DNA of 64,000 nt from Pseudomonas chlororaphis (GCF_001921865.1 NZ_MSCT01000008.1:527208-591207), one strand, 5' to 3'. Counted from the stretch's first letter, positions 42,029 to 52,373 are shown. Notes: a model not told the origin generated them from the letters alone. Translations and numbers: made by a program.

Positions 42029-42949
42029 ATGAGCAACTGGTTAGTAGACAAACTGATCCCTTCGATCATGCGTTCCGAGGTGAAGAAAAGCTCGGTGCCT
42101 GAAGGCCTGTGGCACAAGTGCCCGTCCTGCGAGGCGGTGCTGTATCGTCCGGAGCTGGAAAAGACCCTGGACGTTTGCCCCAAGTGCAACCATCACATGC
42201 GTATCGGCGCTCGCGCTCGTATTGACATCTTTCTGGATGCCGAAGGTCGTGCCGAGCTGGGTGCCGATCTGGAGCCGGTAGACCGCCTGAAATTCCGGGA
42301 TGGCAAGAAGTACAAGGACCGCCTGACCGCGGCCCAGAAGCAGACCGGCGAGAAAGACGCGTTGGTCTCCATGAGCGGCACCCTGCTGGGCATGCCGGTG
42401 GTGGTGTCGGCGTTCGAGTTCTCCTTCATGGGCGGTTCCATGGGGGCGATTGTCGGCGAGCGTTTTGTGCGGGCTGCCAACTATGCGCTGGAAAAGCGTT
42501 GCCCCATGGTCTGCTTCTCGGCCTCCGGTGGCGCGCGGATGCAGGAAGCCCTGATCTCGCTGATGCAAATGGCCAAGACCTCCGCGGTGCTGGCGCGTCT
42601 GCGCGAGGAAGGGCTGCCATTTATCTCCGTGTTGACCGACCCGGTCTACGGTGGTGTTTCCGCCAGCCTGGCGATGCTGGGTGATGTGATTGTTGCCGAG
42701 CCCAAGGCTCTGGTTGGTTTCGCGGGCCCGCGCGTGATCGAGCAGACCGTACGCGAAAAACTGCCGGAAGGTTTCCAGCGCAGCGAGTTCCTGCTGGAGC
42801 ATGGCGCCATCGACATGATCATCTCGCGCCAGGAGCTGCGTCCGCGCCTGGGCAATCTGCTGGCTCAGTTGATGGGCTTGCCGACGCCTGAGTTCGTGGC
42901 CGCGCCTATCGAGCCGATCGTGGTTCCGCCGGTGCCTGCAAACATATGA
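42029..42949 (+). CDS. accD: Acetyl-CoA carboxylase carboxyltransferase beta subunit
   Basis: 306 residues. The zinc ribbon CPSC-x-CPKC (near residues 29-51) is intact and the crotonase-like core has [18 protein letters not shown]. With AccA it transfers carboxyl from biotin to acetyl-CoA, giving malonyl-CoA. The ATG at 42029 has GGAGAAAG upstream. It overlaps folC by 4 nt (ATGA), so the two are translationally coupled. A 268-nt gap from trpF may hold its promoter. Confidence 0.96.
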   Translation: MSNWLVDKLIPSIMRSEVKKSSVPEGLWHKCPSCEAVLYRPELEKTLDVCPKCNHHMRIGARARIDIFLDAEGRAELGADLEPVDRLKFRDGKKYKDRLTAAQKQTGEKDALVSMSGTLLGMPVVVSAFEFSFMGGSMGAIVGERFVRAANYALEKRCPMVCFSASGGARMQEALISLMQMAKTSAVLARLREEGLPFISVLTDPVYGGVSASLAMLGDVIVAEPKALVGFAGPRVIEQTVREKLPEGFQRSEFLLEHGAIDMIISRQELRPRLGNLLAQLMGLPTPEFVAAPIEPIVVPPVPANI

Positions 42950-44253
42950 CCGAACGTACCCTTGGCGACTGGCTTGCCTACCTCGAGCAGTTGCACCCGT
43001 CAGCCATCGACATGGGGCTGGAGCGCTCGCAAGAAGTAGCATCCCGCATGGGATTGAGCAGGCTGGCGCCTCGGGTCATTACGGTTACCGGGACCAACGG
43101 CAAAGGTTCTACCTGCGCGTTCGTCGCTTCCTTGCTGCGCGTCCAGGGGCTGAGGGTCGGTGTCTACAACTCTCCTCACTTGCTGCGTTACAACGAACGC
43201 GTTCAGATCGATGGCGTCGAAGCCAGCGATGCCGAGTTGTGCGAGGCTTTTGTCGCGGTCGAAGCCGGGCGCGGCGAAATCTCACTGACTTACTTCGAGA
43301 TGGGGACACTGGCGGCTTTCTGGCTGTTCCAGCGCGCCGGTCTCGACGCGGTGGTGCTGGAAGTCGGCCTGGGCGGGCGCCTGGATGCGGTCAATCTGGC
43401 GGACGCCGACCTGGCGCTGGTTACCAGTATCGGCGTCGACCATACCGATTACCTGGGTGATACCCGTGAATCCGTTGCCTTCGAGAAAGCTGGCATCTTC
43501 CGTCAGGGCGCGCCGGCACTTTGTGGCGACCTGAATCCGCCTCAGCCGCTGCTGGATAAAGCTCGTGAGTTGAGCTGCCCGTTCTTCTTGCGGGGACGCG
43601 ATTTCGACCTGGGGGTGACCGAGAGTGGCTGGCAGTGGCGAGGGCTCGACGCACGGGGCAATGCCGTCGAATTGCGTGACCTGCCGTTGCTCGATCTGCC
43701 CATGGAAAACGCCGCGCTGGCCTTGCAGGCCTATCTGCTTCTGGGGTTGCCTTGGCAGGCCGGGCAAATAGCCGAGGCCCTGCGGCAGACGCGAGTGGTC
43801 GGGCGTCTGGATCGCCGCCAGTTCGAGTGGCAGGGTAAGCGCCTGAATCTGTTGCTGGATGTAGGGCATAACCCGCATGCCGCGGAGTATCTGGCCGAGC
43901 GCCTGATGCGGCGGCCAGTGACGGGCAAGCGCCTGGCTGTATTCGGCCTGTTGGCGGACAAGGACCTGGAGGGTGTGGTTGCCTGCCTGAATGCCTGTGT
44001 CGAACATTGGGCGGTGGCGCCACTGGATTCTGCTCGGGCGCGGCCTGTCGCGGACTTGCGGGCGGCACTGGAGAACCTTGGGGCTTCGGTGGCGTCCTAT
44101 GGCAGTGTCGCCGCTGCGCTGGAAGGGCAGTGCGCGCGGGCTACGGCTGAAGACGAGATTCTGTTGTTCGGATCTTTTTATTGTGTTGCCGAGGCGCTCG
44201 AGTGGCTCGCCCGGCGCTCCACGGAGGAAGCTGCACATGGCTATGCTGGATAA
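42946..44253 (+). CDS. folC: Bifunctional folylpolyglutamate/dihydrofolate synthase
   Basis: 435 residues, Mur-ligase-like. The P-loop is in [20 protein letters not shown] (about 45-64), the metal-binding residues are in [12 protein letters not shown] and [11 protein letters not shown], and the C-terminal domain has [15 protein letters not shown]. It adds glutamate to dihydropteroate and to folates. It overlaps accD by 4 nt and the SPOR gene by 17 nt. Confidence 0.95.
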   Translation: MTERTLGDWLAYLEQLHPSAIDMGLERSQEVASRMGLSRLAPRVITVTGTNGKGSTCAFVASLLRVQGLRVGVYNSPHLLRYNERVQIDGVEASDAELCEAFVAVEAGRGEISLTYFEMGTLAAFWLFQRAGLDAVVLEVGLGGRLDAVNLADADLALVTSIGVDHTDYLGDTRESVAFEKAGIFRQGAPALCGDLNPPQPLLDKARELSCPFFLRGRDFDLGVTESGWQWRGLDARGNAVELRDLPLLDLPMENAALALQAYLLLGLPWQAGQIAEALRQTRVVGRLDRRQFEWQGKRLNLLLDVGHNPHAAEYLAERLMRRPVTGKRLAVFGLLADKDLEGVVACLNACVEHWAVAPLDSARARPVADLRAALENLGASVASYGSVAAALEGQCARATAEDEILLFGSFYCVAEALEWLARRSTEEAAHGYAG

Positions 44254-44902
44254 TGTCTACAAGCAGCGAATGGTGGGGGCTTTGGTCCTGGTGGCGTTGG
44301 CGGTGATTTTCCTGCCGATGCTGTTTTCCCGCGAAGATGAGCAGCGTCATGTCAGCGTCGAGGCGCCAGCGGTGCCTCAGGCCCCGGCTGTCACCCAGAT
44401 TCAGGTAGAGCCAGTGGTGGTGCCTGAGCCGCAAGCGCTGCCGCAGGAGCCGGTGCCCACCGATGACGAGGTGGCCCAGCAAGCCGCGCCTTCGATGCCG
44501 ATCACGCCAAGCACGCCAGTGGCACCGGTAGCACCGCCTGTCGCAGCGATCAAACCTGTTGCTCCGGCGCCCGCGCCGACGCCAAAACCGGCGCCCGCCC
44601 AGCCGATTGCTGCTGTGCCAACCAAGCCCGATACGACTCAGAGTCGTGTCGATGCGAACGGCCTGTCGGTCAGTTGGTCGGTGCAGTTGGCGAGCCTTTC
44701 CAGTCGGGAAAGCGCGGAAAACCTGCAGAAAACCCTGCGCAGCCAGGGTTACAACGCCTATATCCGTTCGGCTGATGGCAAGAACCGGGTGTTCGTCGGT
44801 CCTTTGATCGAGCGTGCCGAGGCAGACCGTCTGCGCGACCTGCTGGGCCGCCAGCAGAACCTCAAGGGGTTTGTCGTACGCTTCCAGCCAGAGCGTGGTT
44901 AA
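44237..44902 (+). CDS. SPOR-domain membrane protein (DedD-like)
   Basis: 221 residues: a short cytoplasmic start ([11 protein letters not shown]), one membrane segment (MVGALVLVALAVIFLPMLF), a long Pro/Ala/Val-rich periplasmic linker and a C-terminal SPOR domain (WSVQLASLSSRESAENL to FVGPLIERAEADRLRDLL). SPOR domains bind denuded peptidoglycan at the division septum. The position between folC and cvpA matches dedD of E. coli and the Pseudomonas equivalent. Confidence 0.92.
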   Translation: MAMLDNVYKQRMVGALVLVALAVIFLPMLFSREDEQRHVSVEAPAVPQAPAVTQIQVEPVVVPEPQALPQEPVPTDDEVAQQAAPSMPITPSTPVAPVAPPVAAIKPVAPAPAPTPKPAPAQPIAAVPTKPDTTQSRVDANGLSVSWSVQLASLSSRESAENLQKTLRSQGYNAYIRSADGKNRVFVGPLIERAEADRLRDLLGRQQNLKGFVVRFQPERG

Positions 44903-45000
44903 GGCTGTCGCCTTGATTTGCAAAGCACAGTGAATCGCAGCTTACCGACGGGCATGCGCTCTGTTAAAATGCGCCGCCTTATCCGTCTGTAGGCTGCACT

Positions 45001-45558
45001 GTGCCATTTACCTGGGTTGACTGGGCGATCGTTGCAATCATCGCCATCTCCGCTTTGATCAGTTTGAGTCGCGGCTTCGTCAAAGAAGCGCTGTCGCTGC
45101 TTACCTGGATCGTCGCAGGAGTCGTCGCCTGGATGTTTGGCGGCTCCTTGTCCGAATACCTCAGCGGATATATCGAAACTCCCTCGGCTCGCGTGATTGC
45201 GGGCTGTGCCATCATGTTTGTCGCCACCTTGCTGGTAGGCGCAATGATCAACTTTCTCATCGGCGAATTGATTCGCGTGACCGGCCTTTCCGGAACCGAT
45301 CGATTCCTGGGCATGGCCTTTGGCGCGGCGCGTGGCGCGTTGCTGGTGGTCGTGGCAGTCGGGCTATTGAGCCTGGGGCCGGTGCAACAGGATTCCTGGT
45401 GGCAGCAGTCGCGGCTGGTGCCACAATTTCTATTGGTTGCAGACTGGTCAAAAAACCTCATATTGGGGTGGAGCAGTCAGTGGCTGGCCAGCGGTATCAG
45501 CGTACCCGCTGAAATACCGTTCAAGGAACAACTCTTACCGGCCAAAACGCCTCAGTAA
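45001..45558 (+). CDS. cvpA: CvpA-family membrane protein
   Basis: 185 residues, GTG start, with four hydrophobic segments beginning WVDWAIVAIIAISALISLSR. The family signature VDWAIVAI then LSRGFVKEALSLLTWIVA is clear. In E. coli CvpA is needed for colicin V production and envelope homeostasis and is cotranscribed with purF, as here (41 nt upstream). Confidence 0.94.
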   Translation: MPFTWVDWAIVAIIAISALISLSRGFVKEALSLLTWIVAGVVAWMFGGSLSEYLSGYIETPSARVIAGCAIMFVATLLVGAMINFLIGELIRVTGLSGTDRFLGMAFGAARGALLVVVAVGLLSLGPVQQDSWWQQSRLVPQFLLVADWSKNLILGWSSQWLASGISVPAEIPFKEQLLPAKTPQ

Positions 45559-45599
45559 GATGTGTTCAGTTCAGTTTCATTAAGTAGGGGTTGCGTCGC

Positions 45600-47105
45600 A
45601 TGTGTGGCATCGTCGGTATCGTCGGTAAGTCGAACGTCAATCAGGCGCTGTATGACGCGCTAACCGTCCTCCAGCACCGCGGCCAGGACGCTGCCGGTAT
45701 CGTGACCAGCCATGATGGCCGGTTATTCCTGCGCAAGGACAATGGCCTGGTGCGTGATGTTTTTCATCAGCGGCACATGCAGCGCCTGGTCGGTCACATG
45801 GGTATTGGCCATGTGCGTTATCCGACTGCAGGCAGCTCGACTTCGGCCGAAGCTCAACCGTTTTACGTCAACTCGCCTTACGGCATCACTCTGGCGCACA
45901 ACGGTAACCTGACCAATGTTGAACAGCTGGCCAAGGAGATCTACGAATCTGACCTGCGCCACGTCAACACGAATTCCGACTCGGAAGTCTTGCTCAACGT
46001 CTTCGCTCATGAACTGGCCCAGCGCGGCAAGTTGCAACCGACCGAAGAAGACGTGTTCGCCGCCGTGACCGATGTGCACAACCGGTGTGTTGGCGGTTAC
46101 GCGGTGGTGGCGATGATCACCGGTTACGGCATCGTCGGTTTCCGCGACCCCCATGGCATTCGCCCGATCGTTTTCGGCCAGCGTCACACCGACGAAGGTG
46201 TCGAGTACATGATCGCCTCCGAGAGCGTTTCCCTGGATGTGCTGGGTTTCACCTTGATTCGTGACCTGGCGCCGGGCGAAGCGGTCTACATCACCGAAGA
46301 TGGCAAGCTACACACCCGCCAGTGCGCGACCAGTCCAAAGCTGACTCCGTGCATCTTCGAGCACGTCTACCTGGCGCGTCCGGATTCGATCATCGATGGC
46401 GTGTCGGTGTACAAGGCTCGCCTGCGCATGGGTGAGAAACTGGCTGAAAAGATCCTGCGCGAGCGTCCGGATCACGATATCGACGTGGTCATCCCGATTC
46501 CGGATACCAGCCGTACCGCGGCGTTGGAGCTGGCGAACCACCTGGGCGTCAAGTTCCGCGAAGGCTTTGTGAAGAACCGCTATATCGGCCGCACCTTCAT
46601 CATGCCGGGCCAGGCCGCGCGGAAAAAATCCGTGCGCCAGAAGCTCAATGCCATCGAGCTTGAGTTCCGCGGCAAGAACGTGATGCTGGTGGATGACTCG
46701 ATCGTTCGCGGTACCACCTGCAAGCAGATCATTCAGATGGCCCGCGAAGCCGGCGCGAAGAATGTCTACTTCTGCTCCGCGGCTCCGGCGGTGCGCTTCC
46801 CGAACGTGTATGGCATCGACATGCCGAGTGCCCACGAGCTGATCGCTCACAATCGTTCGACCCAGGATGTAGCCGACCTGATCGGCGCCGACTGGCTGAT
46901 CTATCAGGATCTGCCTGATCTGATCGAGGCGGTCGGTGGCGGCAAAATCAAGATCGAGAGCTTCGATTGCGCGGTGTTCGATGGCAAGTACGTCACCGGC
47001 GACGTCGACGAGGCTTACCTGGACAAGATCGAAAACGCCCGTAACGATGCCTCCAAGGCCAAGACCCAGGCGGTCAGTGCGATCATCGATCTGTACAACA
47101 ACTGA
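45600..47105 (+). CDS. purF: Amidophosphoribosyltransferase
   Basis: 501 residues. The ATG is followed directly by the nucleophilic Cys (MCGIVGIVG), which becomes residue 1 after Met removal, so the frame extension to 45591 is not used. The PRPP loop is [13 protein letters not shown]. It uses glutamine amide to make 5-phosphoribosylamine, the first committed step of purine synthesis. The enzyme lacks a recognisable propeptide, as in E. coli PurF. Confidence 0.97.
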   Translation: MCGIVGIVGKSNVNQALYDALTVLQHRGQDAAGIVTSHDGRLFLRKDNGLVRDVFHQRHMQRLVGHMGIGHVRYPTAGSSTSAEAQPFYVNSPYGITLAHNGNLTNVEQLAKEIYESDLRHVNTNSDSEVLLNVFAHELAQRGKLQPTEEDVFAAVTDVHNRCVGGYAVVAMITGYGIVGFRDPHGIRPIVFGQRHTDEGVEYMIASESVSLDVLGFTLIRDLAPGEAVYITEDGKLHTRQCATSPKLTPCIFEHVYLARPDSIIDGVSVYKARLRMGEKLAEKILRERPDHDIDVVIPIPDTSRTAALELANHLGVKFREGFVKNRYIGRTFIMPGQAARKKSVRQKLNAIELEFRGKNVMLVDDSIVRGTTCKQIIQMAREAGAKNVYFCSAAPAVRFPNVYGIDMPSAHELIAHNRSTQDVADLIGADWLIYQDLPDLIEAVGGGKIKIESFDCAVFDGKYVTGDVDEAYLDKIENARNDASKAKTQAVSAIIDLYNN

Positions 47106-47138
47106 TTTAGAGCATTAGAAGACATAGGAGTAGGCGGC

Positions 47139-48350
47139 ATGAGTCAGGATTGGGATGCCGGTCGGCTGGACAGCGACCTTGATGGCGTAGCTTTCGATAC
47201 CCTGGCCGTGCGCGCCGGCCAACACCGTACCCCGGAAGGGGAGCACGGTGATCCGATGTTCTTCACGTCCAGCTATGTGTTCCGTACGGCCGCCGATGCG
47301 GCTGCGCGGTTTGCTGGCGAAGTGCCGGGTAATGTCTATTCCCGCTATACCAACCCCACTGTGCGTGCTTTCGAGGAGCGCATTGCCGCTCTGGAAGGTG
47401 CAGAGCAAGCGGTGGCGACGGCCACCGGCATGGCGGCCATTCTCTCGGTGGTCATGAGCCTATGCAGTGCGGGTGATCACGTACTGGTGTCGCGCAGTGT
47501 GTTTGGCTCGACCATCAGCCTGTTCGAAAAGTATTTCAAGCGCTTCGGTATCGAGGTCGATTACGTACCCCTGGCGGACTTGTCCGGCTGGGGCGCGGCA
47601 ATCAAGGCCAATACCCGGCTGCTGTTCGTCGAGTCACCGTCCAACCCGCTCGCCGAGCTGGTGGATATCGCCGCGTTGTCCGAAGTGGCTCACGCCAAGG
47701 GCGCGATGCTGGTGGTCGACAACTGTTTCTGTACGCCAGCGTTGCAGCAGCCGCTGATGCTGGGGGCGGATGTGGTGGTGCACTCGGCGACCAAGTTCAT
47801 CGATGGCCAGGGGCGTTGCATGGGCGGTGTAGTCGCCGGTCGCAGCGAGCAGATGAAAGAAGTAGTGGGTTTCCTGCGTACCGCCGGGCCGACCCTGAGC
47901 CCCTTCAATGCCTGGATCTTCCTCAAGGGGCTTGAGACCCTCAACCTGCGTATGCGCGCCCATTGTGCCAATGCCCAGGCCCTGGCCGAATGGCTGGAGC
48001 AGCAGGACGGTATTGAGAAGGTGCATTACGCCGGCCTGCCGAGCCATCCGCAGTACGAGCTGGCCAAGCGTCAGCAGCGCGGTTTCGGTGCGGTGGTGAG
48101 CTTCGAGGTCAAGGGCGGCAAGGACGGAGCCTGGCGTTTTATTGATGCCACGCGTCTGATCTCCATCACCGCCAACCTGGGCGACAGCAAAACCACCATC
48201 ACTCATCCAAGCACCACCTCTCATGGTCGCCTGGCGCCTCAAGAGCGTGAGGCGGCGGGTATTCGCGACAGTCTGATCCGCATCGCTGTCGGTCTCGAGG
48301 ATGTCGTGGATCTGCAAGCCGACCTGGCGCGTGGGTTGGCGGCCTTGTGA
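47139..48350 (+). CDS. metZ: O-succinylhomoserine sulfhydrylase
   Basis: 403 residues, Cys/Met-metabolism PLP fold. The PLP lysine is in [14 protein letters not shown] (near residue 213). Pseudomonas uses MetZ for direct sulfhydrylation of O-succinylhomoserine to homocysteine, and the metZ gene is next to purF in P. aeruginosa. AGGAG lies upstream. It overlaps the next gene by 4 nt. Confidence 0.95.
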   Translation: MSQDWDAGRLDSDLDGVAFDTLAVRAGQHRTPEGEHGDPMFFTSSYVFRTAADAAARFAGEVPGNVYSRYTNPTVRAFEERIAALEGAEQAVATATGMAAILSVVMSLCSAGDHVLVSRSVFGSTISLFEKYFKRFGIEVDYVPLADLSGWGAAIKANTRLLFVESPSNPLAELVDIAALSEVAHAKGAMLVVDNCFCTPALQQPLMLGADVVVHSATKFIDGQGRCMGGVVAGRSEQMKEVVGFLRTAGPTLSPFNAWIFLKGLETLNLRMRAHCANAQALAEWLEQQDGIEKVHYAGLPSHPQYELAKRQQRGFGAVVSFEVKGGKDGAWRFIDATRLISITANLGDSKTTITHPSTTSHGRLAPQEREAAGIRDSLIRIAVGLEDVVDLQADLARGLAAL

Positions 48351-49123
48351 TCGAGTTGTCCGAACAGCAGAGCATTGCCAATGGCCGTGTCGCACTGGTA
48401 ACCGGTGCGGCGCGCGGCATCGGCCTGGGTATTGCGGCCTGGCTGATCAGCGAAGGCTGGCAGGTGGTGTTGACCGACCTGGATCGTGAGCGCGGTTCGC
48501 AGGTGGTCAAGGTCCTGGGTGAAAGTGCCTGGTTCATTGCTATGGACGTGGCGGACGAAGCTCAGGTTGCTCGAGGTGTTGCCGAGGTGCTGGGGCAGTT
48601 CGGGCGGCTCGATGCGTTGGTGTGCAACGCCGCGGTCGCCGATCCGCGCAATATCATGTTGGAAAGTCTCGAACTCGCTTATTGGAATCGCGTATTAGCG
48701 GTAAACCTCAGCGGTCCGATGCTCCTGGCCAAGCACTGTGCGCCGTATCTGCGTGCTCACGGCGGGGCTATCGTCAACCTGGCGTCTACCCGCGCCAGGC
48801 AGTCGGAGCCGGATACCGAAGCCTATGCGGCGAGCAAGGGCGGCCTGCTGGCCTTGACTCATGCGTTGGCCATGAGTCTGGGGCCTGAGATTCGGGTCAA
48901 TGCGGTCAGTCCTGGCTGGATTGATGCTCGGGACCCGGCGGCCCGCCGTGCCGAGCCCCTGAGCGACGCTGATCATGCCCAGCATCCGGCGGGCAGGGTG
49001 GGGACGGTCGAGGATGTGGCGGCGATGGTGGCGTGGCTGCTGTCGAAGAATTCCGGTTTTGTCACTGGCCAGGAATTCGTGGTCGACGGTGGCATGAGCA
49101 AGAAAATGATTTATTGCGATTGA
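48347..49123 (+). CDS. Short-chain dehydrogenase/reductase
   Basis: 258 residues from a GTG that overlaps the metZ stop (GTGA). Features: cofactor motif [16 protein letters not shown], the catalytic serine in [10 protein letters not shown] and YAASKGG. Classical SDR, NAD(P)-dependent. The same gene follows metZ in P. aeruginosa. Substrate unknown; coupling to metZ suggests but does not show a role in sulphur or carbon metabolism. Confidence 0.9.
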   Translation: MIELSEQQSIANGRVALVTGAARGIGLGIAAWLISEGWQVVLTDLDRERGSQVVKVLGESAWFIAMDVADEAQVARGVAEVLGQFGRLDALVCNAAVADPRNIMLESLELAYWNRVLAVNLSGPMLLAKHCAPYLRAHGGAIVNLASTRARQSEPDTEAYAASKGGLLALTHALAMSLGPEIRVNAVSPGWIDARDPAARRAEPLSDADHAQHPAGRVGTVEDVAAMVAWLLSKNSGFVTGQEFVVDGGMSKKMIYCD

Positions 49124-49210
49124 TGAAGTGCAGAGGGCGCCGGTGTTGCGACTCTGTTTCACAGGCTTTGTCGCGATTTTGTCTTTTTTAGAAAAACTTC
49201 AAGCAGGGTA

Positions 49211-49239
49211 TTGACTTAGCATCGGTATCTGCGTAAATT
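49211..49239 (+). promoter_or_regulatory. Promoter of the tRNA-Val(TAC)/Asp cluster
   Basis: -35 TTGACT, a 17-bp spacer and -10 TAAATT (49234-49239), 21 nt before tRNA-Val; a GC-rich discriminator (TCGCGGCC) follows. Confidence 0.75.
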
Positions 49240-49260
49240 TCGCGGCCTCAACGAAGCAAA

Positions 49261-49336
49261 GGGTGATTAGCTCAGCCGGGAGAGCATCTGCCTTACAAGC
49301 AGAGGGTCGGCGGTTCGATCCCGTCATCACCCACCA
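49261..49336 (+). tRNA. tRNA-Val (TAC)
   Basis: A 76-nt cloverleaf with acceptor GGGTGAT/ATCACCC, anticodon loop CTTACAA in a TCTGC/GCAGA stem and encoded CCA. Anticodon TAC. Confidence 0.97.
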
Positions 49337-49395
49337 CTTCTTGAGTGTCTTTTGAAAGAAAGACGGAGGCTTCCCAGGAAGCGTCCAACCGACGC

Positions 49396-49472
49396 GCAGC
49401 GGTAGTTCAGTCGGTTAGAATACCGGCCTGTCACGCCGGGGGTCGCGGGTTCGAGTCCCGTCCGCTGCGCCA
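49396..49472 (+). tRNA. tRNA-Asp (GTC), copy 1
   Basis: A 77-nt cloverleaf with acceptor GCAGCGG/CCGCTGC, anticodon loop CTGTCAC in a CCGGC/GCCGG stem and encoded CCA. Anticodon GTC. Confidence 0.97.
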
Positions 49473-49572
49473 TATTTTCCAGATCAGGTCTGCCTGTTCT
49501 GAGATTGCAAAGCCTCGAAGCTTTCAGTCAGACGATTTAAACGATTCACATGGACGCAAGTCCAAGCGATAC

Positions 49573-49649
49573 GCAGCGGTAGTTCAGTCGGTTAGAATAC
49601 CGGCCTGTCACGCCGGGGGTCGCGGGTTCGAGTCCCGTCCGCTGCGCCA
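49573..49649 (+). tRNA. tRNA-Asp (GTC), copy 2
   Basis: Identical to the copy at 49396; the two are 100 nt apart with unrelated spacer except for the CGCAGC boundary. Confidence 0.97.
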
Positions 49650-49720
49650 TATCTACTTGAAGGAATACTGAACGCCTTCAAGTGCCGAAGAAGCCACTGG
49701 TTTTTCGGATCGATAGCAAA

Positions 49721-49748
49721 GACCCTGGTCGAAAGACCGGGGTTTTTT
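49721..49748 (+). terminator. Terminator of the tRNA-Val/Asp cluster
   Basis: CCCTGGTC, GAAA loop, GACCGGGG, then T6. Confidence 0.88.
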
Positions 49749-49807
49749 GTTTCTGCAATCCGGGTTTGTCGATGATTTTCGGAGTGGTGGATTTCCGCTC
49801 TGCCAAA

Positions 49808-49846
49808 CCCAATAAAAAACCGCCTGGCTGGCGGTTTTTTATTGGG
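49808..49846. terminator. Bidirectional terminator, 17-bp perfect stem
   Basis: CCCAATAAAAAACCGCC pairs perfectly with its complement around a 5-nt loop; the internal A6/T6 serve both strands. It mainly ends the minus-strand oxidoreductase gene. Confidence 0.9.
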
Positions 49847-49862
49847 AAAGTGGTGGGGGGTA

Positions 49863-51146
49863 TCAGAATCCCAACTTGTCCCGCAGGCTGTAATACCAGG
49901 CGCCCATGGCAGTGAATGGGGTGCGCAGCAACTGGCCGCCAGGGAAGGGGTAGTGTGGCAGTTCGGCAAAGGCGTCAAAACGCTCTGCCTGGCCGCGCAG
50001 GGCCTCTGCGAGGACCTTGCCCGCCAAATGGGTGTAGGTGACGCCATGGCCGCTACAGCCCTGGGAATAGTAAATATTGTCGCCCAGGCGTCCGACCTGC
50101 GGCAGGCGTGACAGTGTCAGCAGAAAGTTGCCGGTCCAGGCGTAATCGATCTTCACGTCTTTGAGCTGCGGAAAAGCCTTGAGCATCTTCGGTCGGATGA
50201 TCGCCTCGATGTTTGCCGGGTCGCGAGCGCCGTACACCACGCCGCCACCGAAGATCAGGCGCTTGTCGGCGGAAAGGCGGTAGTAATCCAGCAGGTAGTT
50301 GCAGTCCTCTACGCAGTAGTCCTGAGGCAGCAGGCTTTTCGCCAGCTCCTCGCTGAGGGGCTCGGTGGTGATGACCTGGGTGCCGCACGGCATCGATTTG
50401 GCGGCCAGTTCGGGTACCAGATTGCCCAGGTAGGCGTTGCCGGCGACTATGACGAATTTGGCTCTGATTTTGCCTTGCGGGGTATGTATCACCGGATTGG
50501 CGCCACGCTCGATACGCACTGCCGGGGACTGCTCGTAGATGACACCGCCCAGAGACTCCACGGCTGCTGCTTCACCCAGGGCTAGGTTGAGGGGGTGGAT
50601 GTGCCCGCCGCTCATGTCGAGCATACCGCCCTGGTACTGGTCACAGGCGACGATTTCGCGAATAGCGCGCTGATCCAGCAATTCCAGCTGGGTGTGGCCA
50701 TAACGCTCCCACAGGCGCTTTTGCGACTCTAGGTGGCCCATCTGTTTGCTGGTGATGGCCGCGAATACGCCCCCGTCTTTCAAGTCGCACTGGATTTGAT
50801 ACTTGGCAACCCGCTCGCGAATGATCCGACCGCCTTCGAAGGCCATCTGGCCAAGCAGTTGAGCTTGTTTGGGGCCGACACTGCGCTCGATCACATCAAT
50901 ATCGCGACTGTAGCTGTTAACGATTTGCCCGCCATTGCGTCCTGATGCTCCGAAGCCAACCTTGGCAGCCTCCAGAACGGTGACTCGGAAACCGTTCTCC
51001 AGAAGGAACAGGGCGCTGGAGAGGCCGGTGTAGCCGGCGCCAATCACGCAGACATCGGTTTCCACATCATCTTGCAGCAAGGGGCGGGCTGGGGCAGCGT
51101 TGGCCGATGCAGCGTAATACGATTGTGGGTAAGAAGTGTTCGCCAT
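49863..51146 (-). CDS. puuB: FAD-dependent oxidoreductase, PuuB-like (gamma-glutamylputrescine oxidase type)
   Basis: 427 residues, DAO fold. The FAD motif is VCVIGAGYTGLSSALFLLE (about 35-53), followed by GASGRNGGQIVNSYSRD, typical of PuuB/OrdL proteins. The C-terminal part has FGGGVVYGARDPA and YYSQGCSGHGVTYTHLAGK. Family enzymes oxidise gamma-glutamylputrescine or related amines, releasing H2O2. The start at 51146 (MANTSYPQSYY) has AGAGG seven bases upstream; the frame continues upstream through the tRNA-Val gene and is not coding there. No other puu gene is adjacent, so the precise substrate is uncertain. Confidence 0.85.
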   Translation of the reverse strand: MANTSYPQSYYAASANAAPARPLLQDDVETDVCVIGAGYTGLSSALFLLENGFRVTVLEAAKVGFGASGRNGGQIVNSYSRDIDVIERSVGPKQAQLLGQMAFEGGRIIRERVAKYQIQCDLKDGGVFAAITSKQMGHLESQKRLWERYGHTQLELLDQRAIREIVACDQYQGGMLDMSGGHIHPLNLALGEAAAVESLGGVIYEQSPAVRIERGANPVIHTPQGKIRAKFVIVAGNAYLGNLVPELAAKSMPCGTQVITTEPLSEELAKSLLPQDYCVEDCNYLLDYYRLSADKRLIFGGGVVYGARDPANIEAIIRPKMLKAFPQLKDVKIDYAWTGNFLLTLSRLPQVGRLGDNIYYSQGCSGHGVTYTHLAGKVLAEALRGQAERFDAFAELPHYPFPGGQLLRTPFTAMGAWYYSLRDKLGF

Positions 51147-51288
51147 CCTGCAGCCTCTGTTTAATATTCTTGACGATTGCGCCGATCCTACCTGAGTTGA
51201 AAAACGCCTACCAGTGATCGAAAAATCTTCTTGTCTGGCCCGAAAATAAAAAATTCGCATATTCAGAGGGTTAGCTGCAAAAAAGGTG

Positions 51289-51316
51289 TTGACACCCCTC
51301 CGGAATTCCGTAGAAT
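51289..51316 (+). promoter_or_regulatory. Promoter of tRNA-Val(GAC)
   Basis: Perfect -35 TTGACA, a 16-bp spacer and -10 TAGAAT (51311-51316), 13 nt before the tRNA. Confidence 0.8.
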
Positions 51317-51329
51317 GCCGCCTCACAGC

Positions 51330-51406
51330 AGGCACGTAGCTCAGTTGGTTAGAGCACCACCTTGACATGGTGGGGGTCGTTGGTTCGAGTCCAATCGCGC
51401 CTACCA
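51330..51406 (+). tRNA. tRNA-Val (GAC)
   Basis: A 77-nt cloverleaf, anticodon loop CTTGACA-type in an ACCAC/GTGGT stem, T-loop TTCGAGT, encoded CCA. The acceptor AGGCACG pairs with CGCGCCT apart from an A-C mismatch at the fifth pair. Anticodon GAC. Confidence 0.94.
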
Positions 51407-51435
51407 AACAAAATCCGCTCTGCTGGGCGGTCTAG

Positions 51436-51466
51436 AAGGGCTCACCGAAAGGTGGGCCCTTTTTTG
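51436..51466 (+). terminator. Terminator of tRNA-Val(GAC)
   Basis: AAGGGCTCACC, GAAA loop, GGTGGGCCCTT (one G-T), then TTTT, 30 nt past the tRNA. Confidence 0.88.
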
Positions 51467-51496
51467 TTGTCTGCGGTTTGCAAAGCTCATACCTCA

Positions 51497-52070
51497 GGGC
51501 GCCAATTCGGCGCGCACCTCAACGTACTCGATCGTCTTGTCGCCGTACCCCTCCTAATAGTGCTTAATCATCTTCTTACTCTGCATGGCTAGCCTTTTGG
51601 CGAAGACGAAGAACTCTGCCTCTACTGGCTGATTTTTAGAGCTGCTGCAGCTTATTGAGTGACTGTGCAGGATGGATGTCGTTCAGGGATCGAGGCGGAC
51701 ATTGGCGAAGCCCCCTCAGCTGGGCGAGGCATTTGCCGATTGTATCGGTGGCGATTTTTTGGGGTGTTGAAGTCGATGGTGATACCGAATCGGTTCTGTG
51801 TGATGAGGGGGTGTGGCCGTAGAGAATGATCGTCTTGTGCTCATCATTTCCGACGTGCCAGAGCGCGTACACATGGGTGTGAGCCAGCACACTTCCTTCC
51901 TTGCTGAGTAGAGACCCGTCGACGTCGAGGTGCTCCTCAGGACGGTACCGCAGAGGCCGAACTGCTCGGTCGCGTGCTTGGCCAGATACAAGCCGGTGAA
52001 TCCAGCAAGAACGGTGTATTCCTTGGTGAGCTTGGGGTCCGTCTTTTCGACTTCCTTCCTGGAGTGGGAG
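51497..52070 (-). pseudogene. Decayed gene with frameshifts and internal stops
   Basis: On the minus strand, protein-like segments appear in successive different frames: DPKLTKEYTVLAGFTGLYLA, then LLSKEGSVLAHTHVYALWHV, then QNRFGITIDFNTPKNRHRY, and finally EFFVFAKRLAMQSKKMIKHY followed by a stop and EGYGDKTIEYVEVRAELAP. The order is consistent with one ancestral gene broken by at least three frameshifts and one stop. I do not recognise the family. It lies directly behind tRNA-Val(GAC), a common integration site. Confidence 0.55.
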
Positions 52071-52175
52071 GTTTTTCGAGGACATAGCTGTCTCCCGCTG
52101 CGCGTAAACGCAGCCGGGGTGGCGTGGAAGGGGGGGAGGGGTTAAGAGTTGATAAATACTCTTATTCGCATTTAT

Positions 52176-52193
52176 GATATGTTATTACATGTC
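52176..52193. promoter_or_regulatory. Zur-box-like dyad upstream of rpmJ paralogue
   Basis: GATATGTTATTACATGTC: the 9-nt halves match at 7 positions. The ATGTTAT core and dyad resemble Zur operators, and zinc-free ribosomal protein genes are typical Zur targets. It is 24 nt before the start codon. Confidence 0.45.
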
Positions 52194-52217
52194 AAATATT
52201 CGAAAGGAGCCTCACCC

Positions 52218-52373
52218 ATGAAAGTGCTTTCATCACTCAAAGAAGCAAAGAACCGTCATCGTGACTGCCAGATTGTGAAGCGTCGTGGGCGGATCTATGT
52301 GATCTGCAAATCCAATCCGCGCTTCAAGGCTCGGCAGGGCAGTGCGAAAAACAAGAACAAAGGCAAAGGCTGA
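52218..52373 (+). CDS. rpmJ2: Alternative 50S ribosomal protein L36 (YkgO type)
   Basis: 51 residues: [20 protein letters not shown] then [20 protein letters not shown], ending in a basic tail. This is the L36 paralogue with the N-terminal [11 protein letters not shown] typical of YkgO. It keeps two cysteines (CQIV and VICK) but lacks the complete C-C-C-H zinc set of the main L36, so it can replace it under zinc limitation. AAAGGAGCC lies upstream. The usual partner, alternative L31 (ykgM/rpmE2), is not beside it here. It is the only intact gene in a decayed stretch. Confidence 0.93.
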   Translation: MKVLSSLKEAKNRHRDCQIVKRRGRIYVICKSNPRFKARQGSAKNKNKGKG

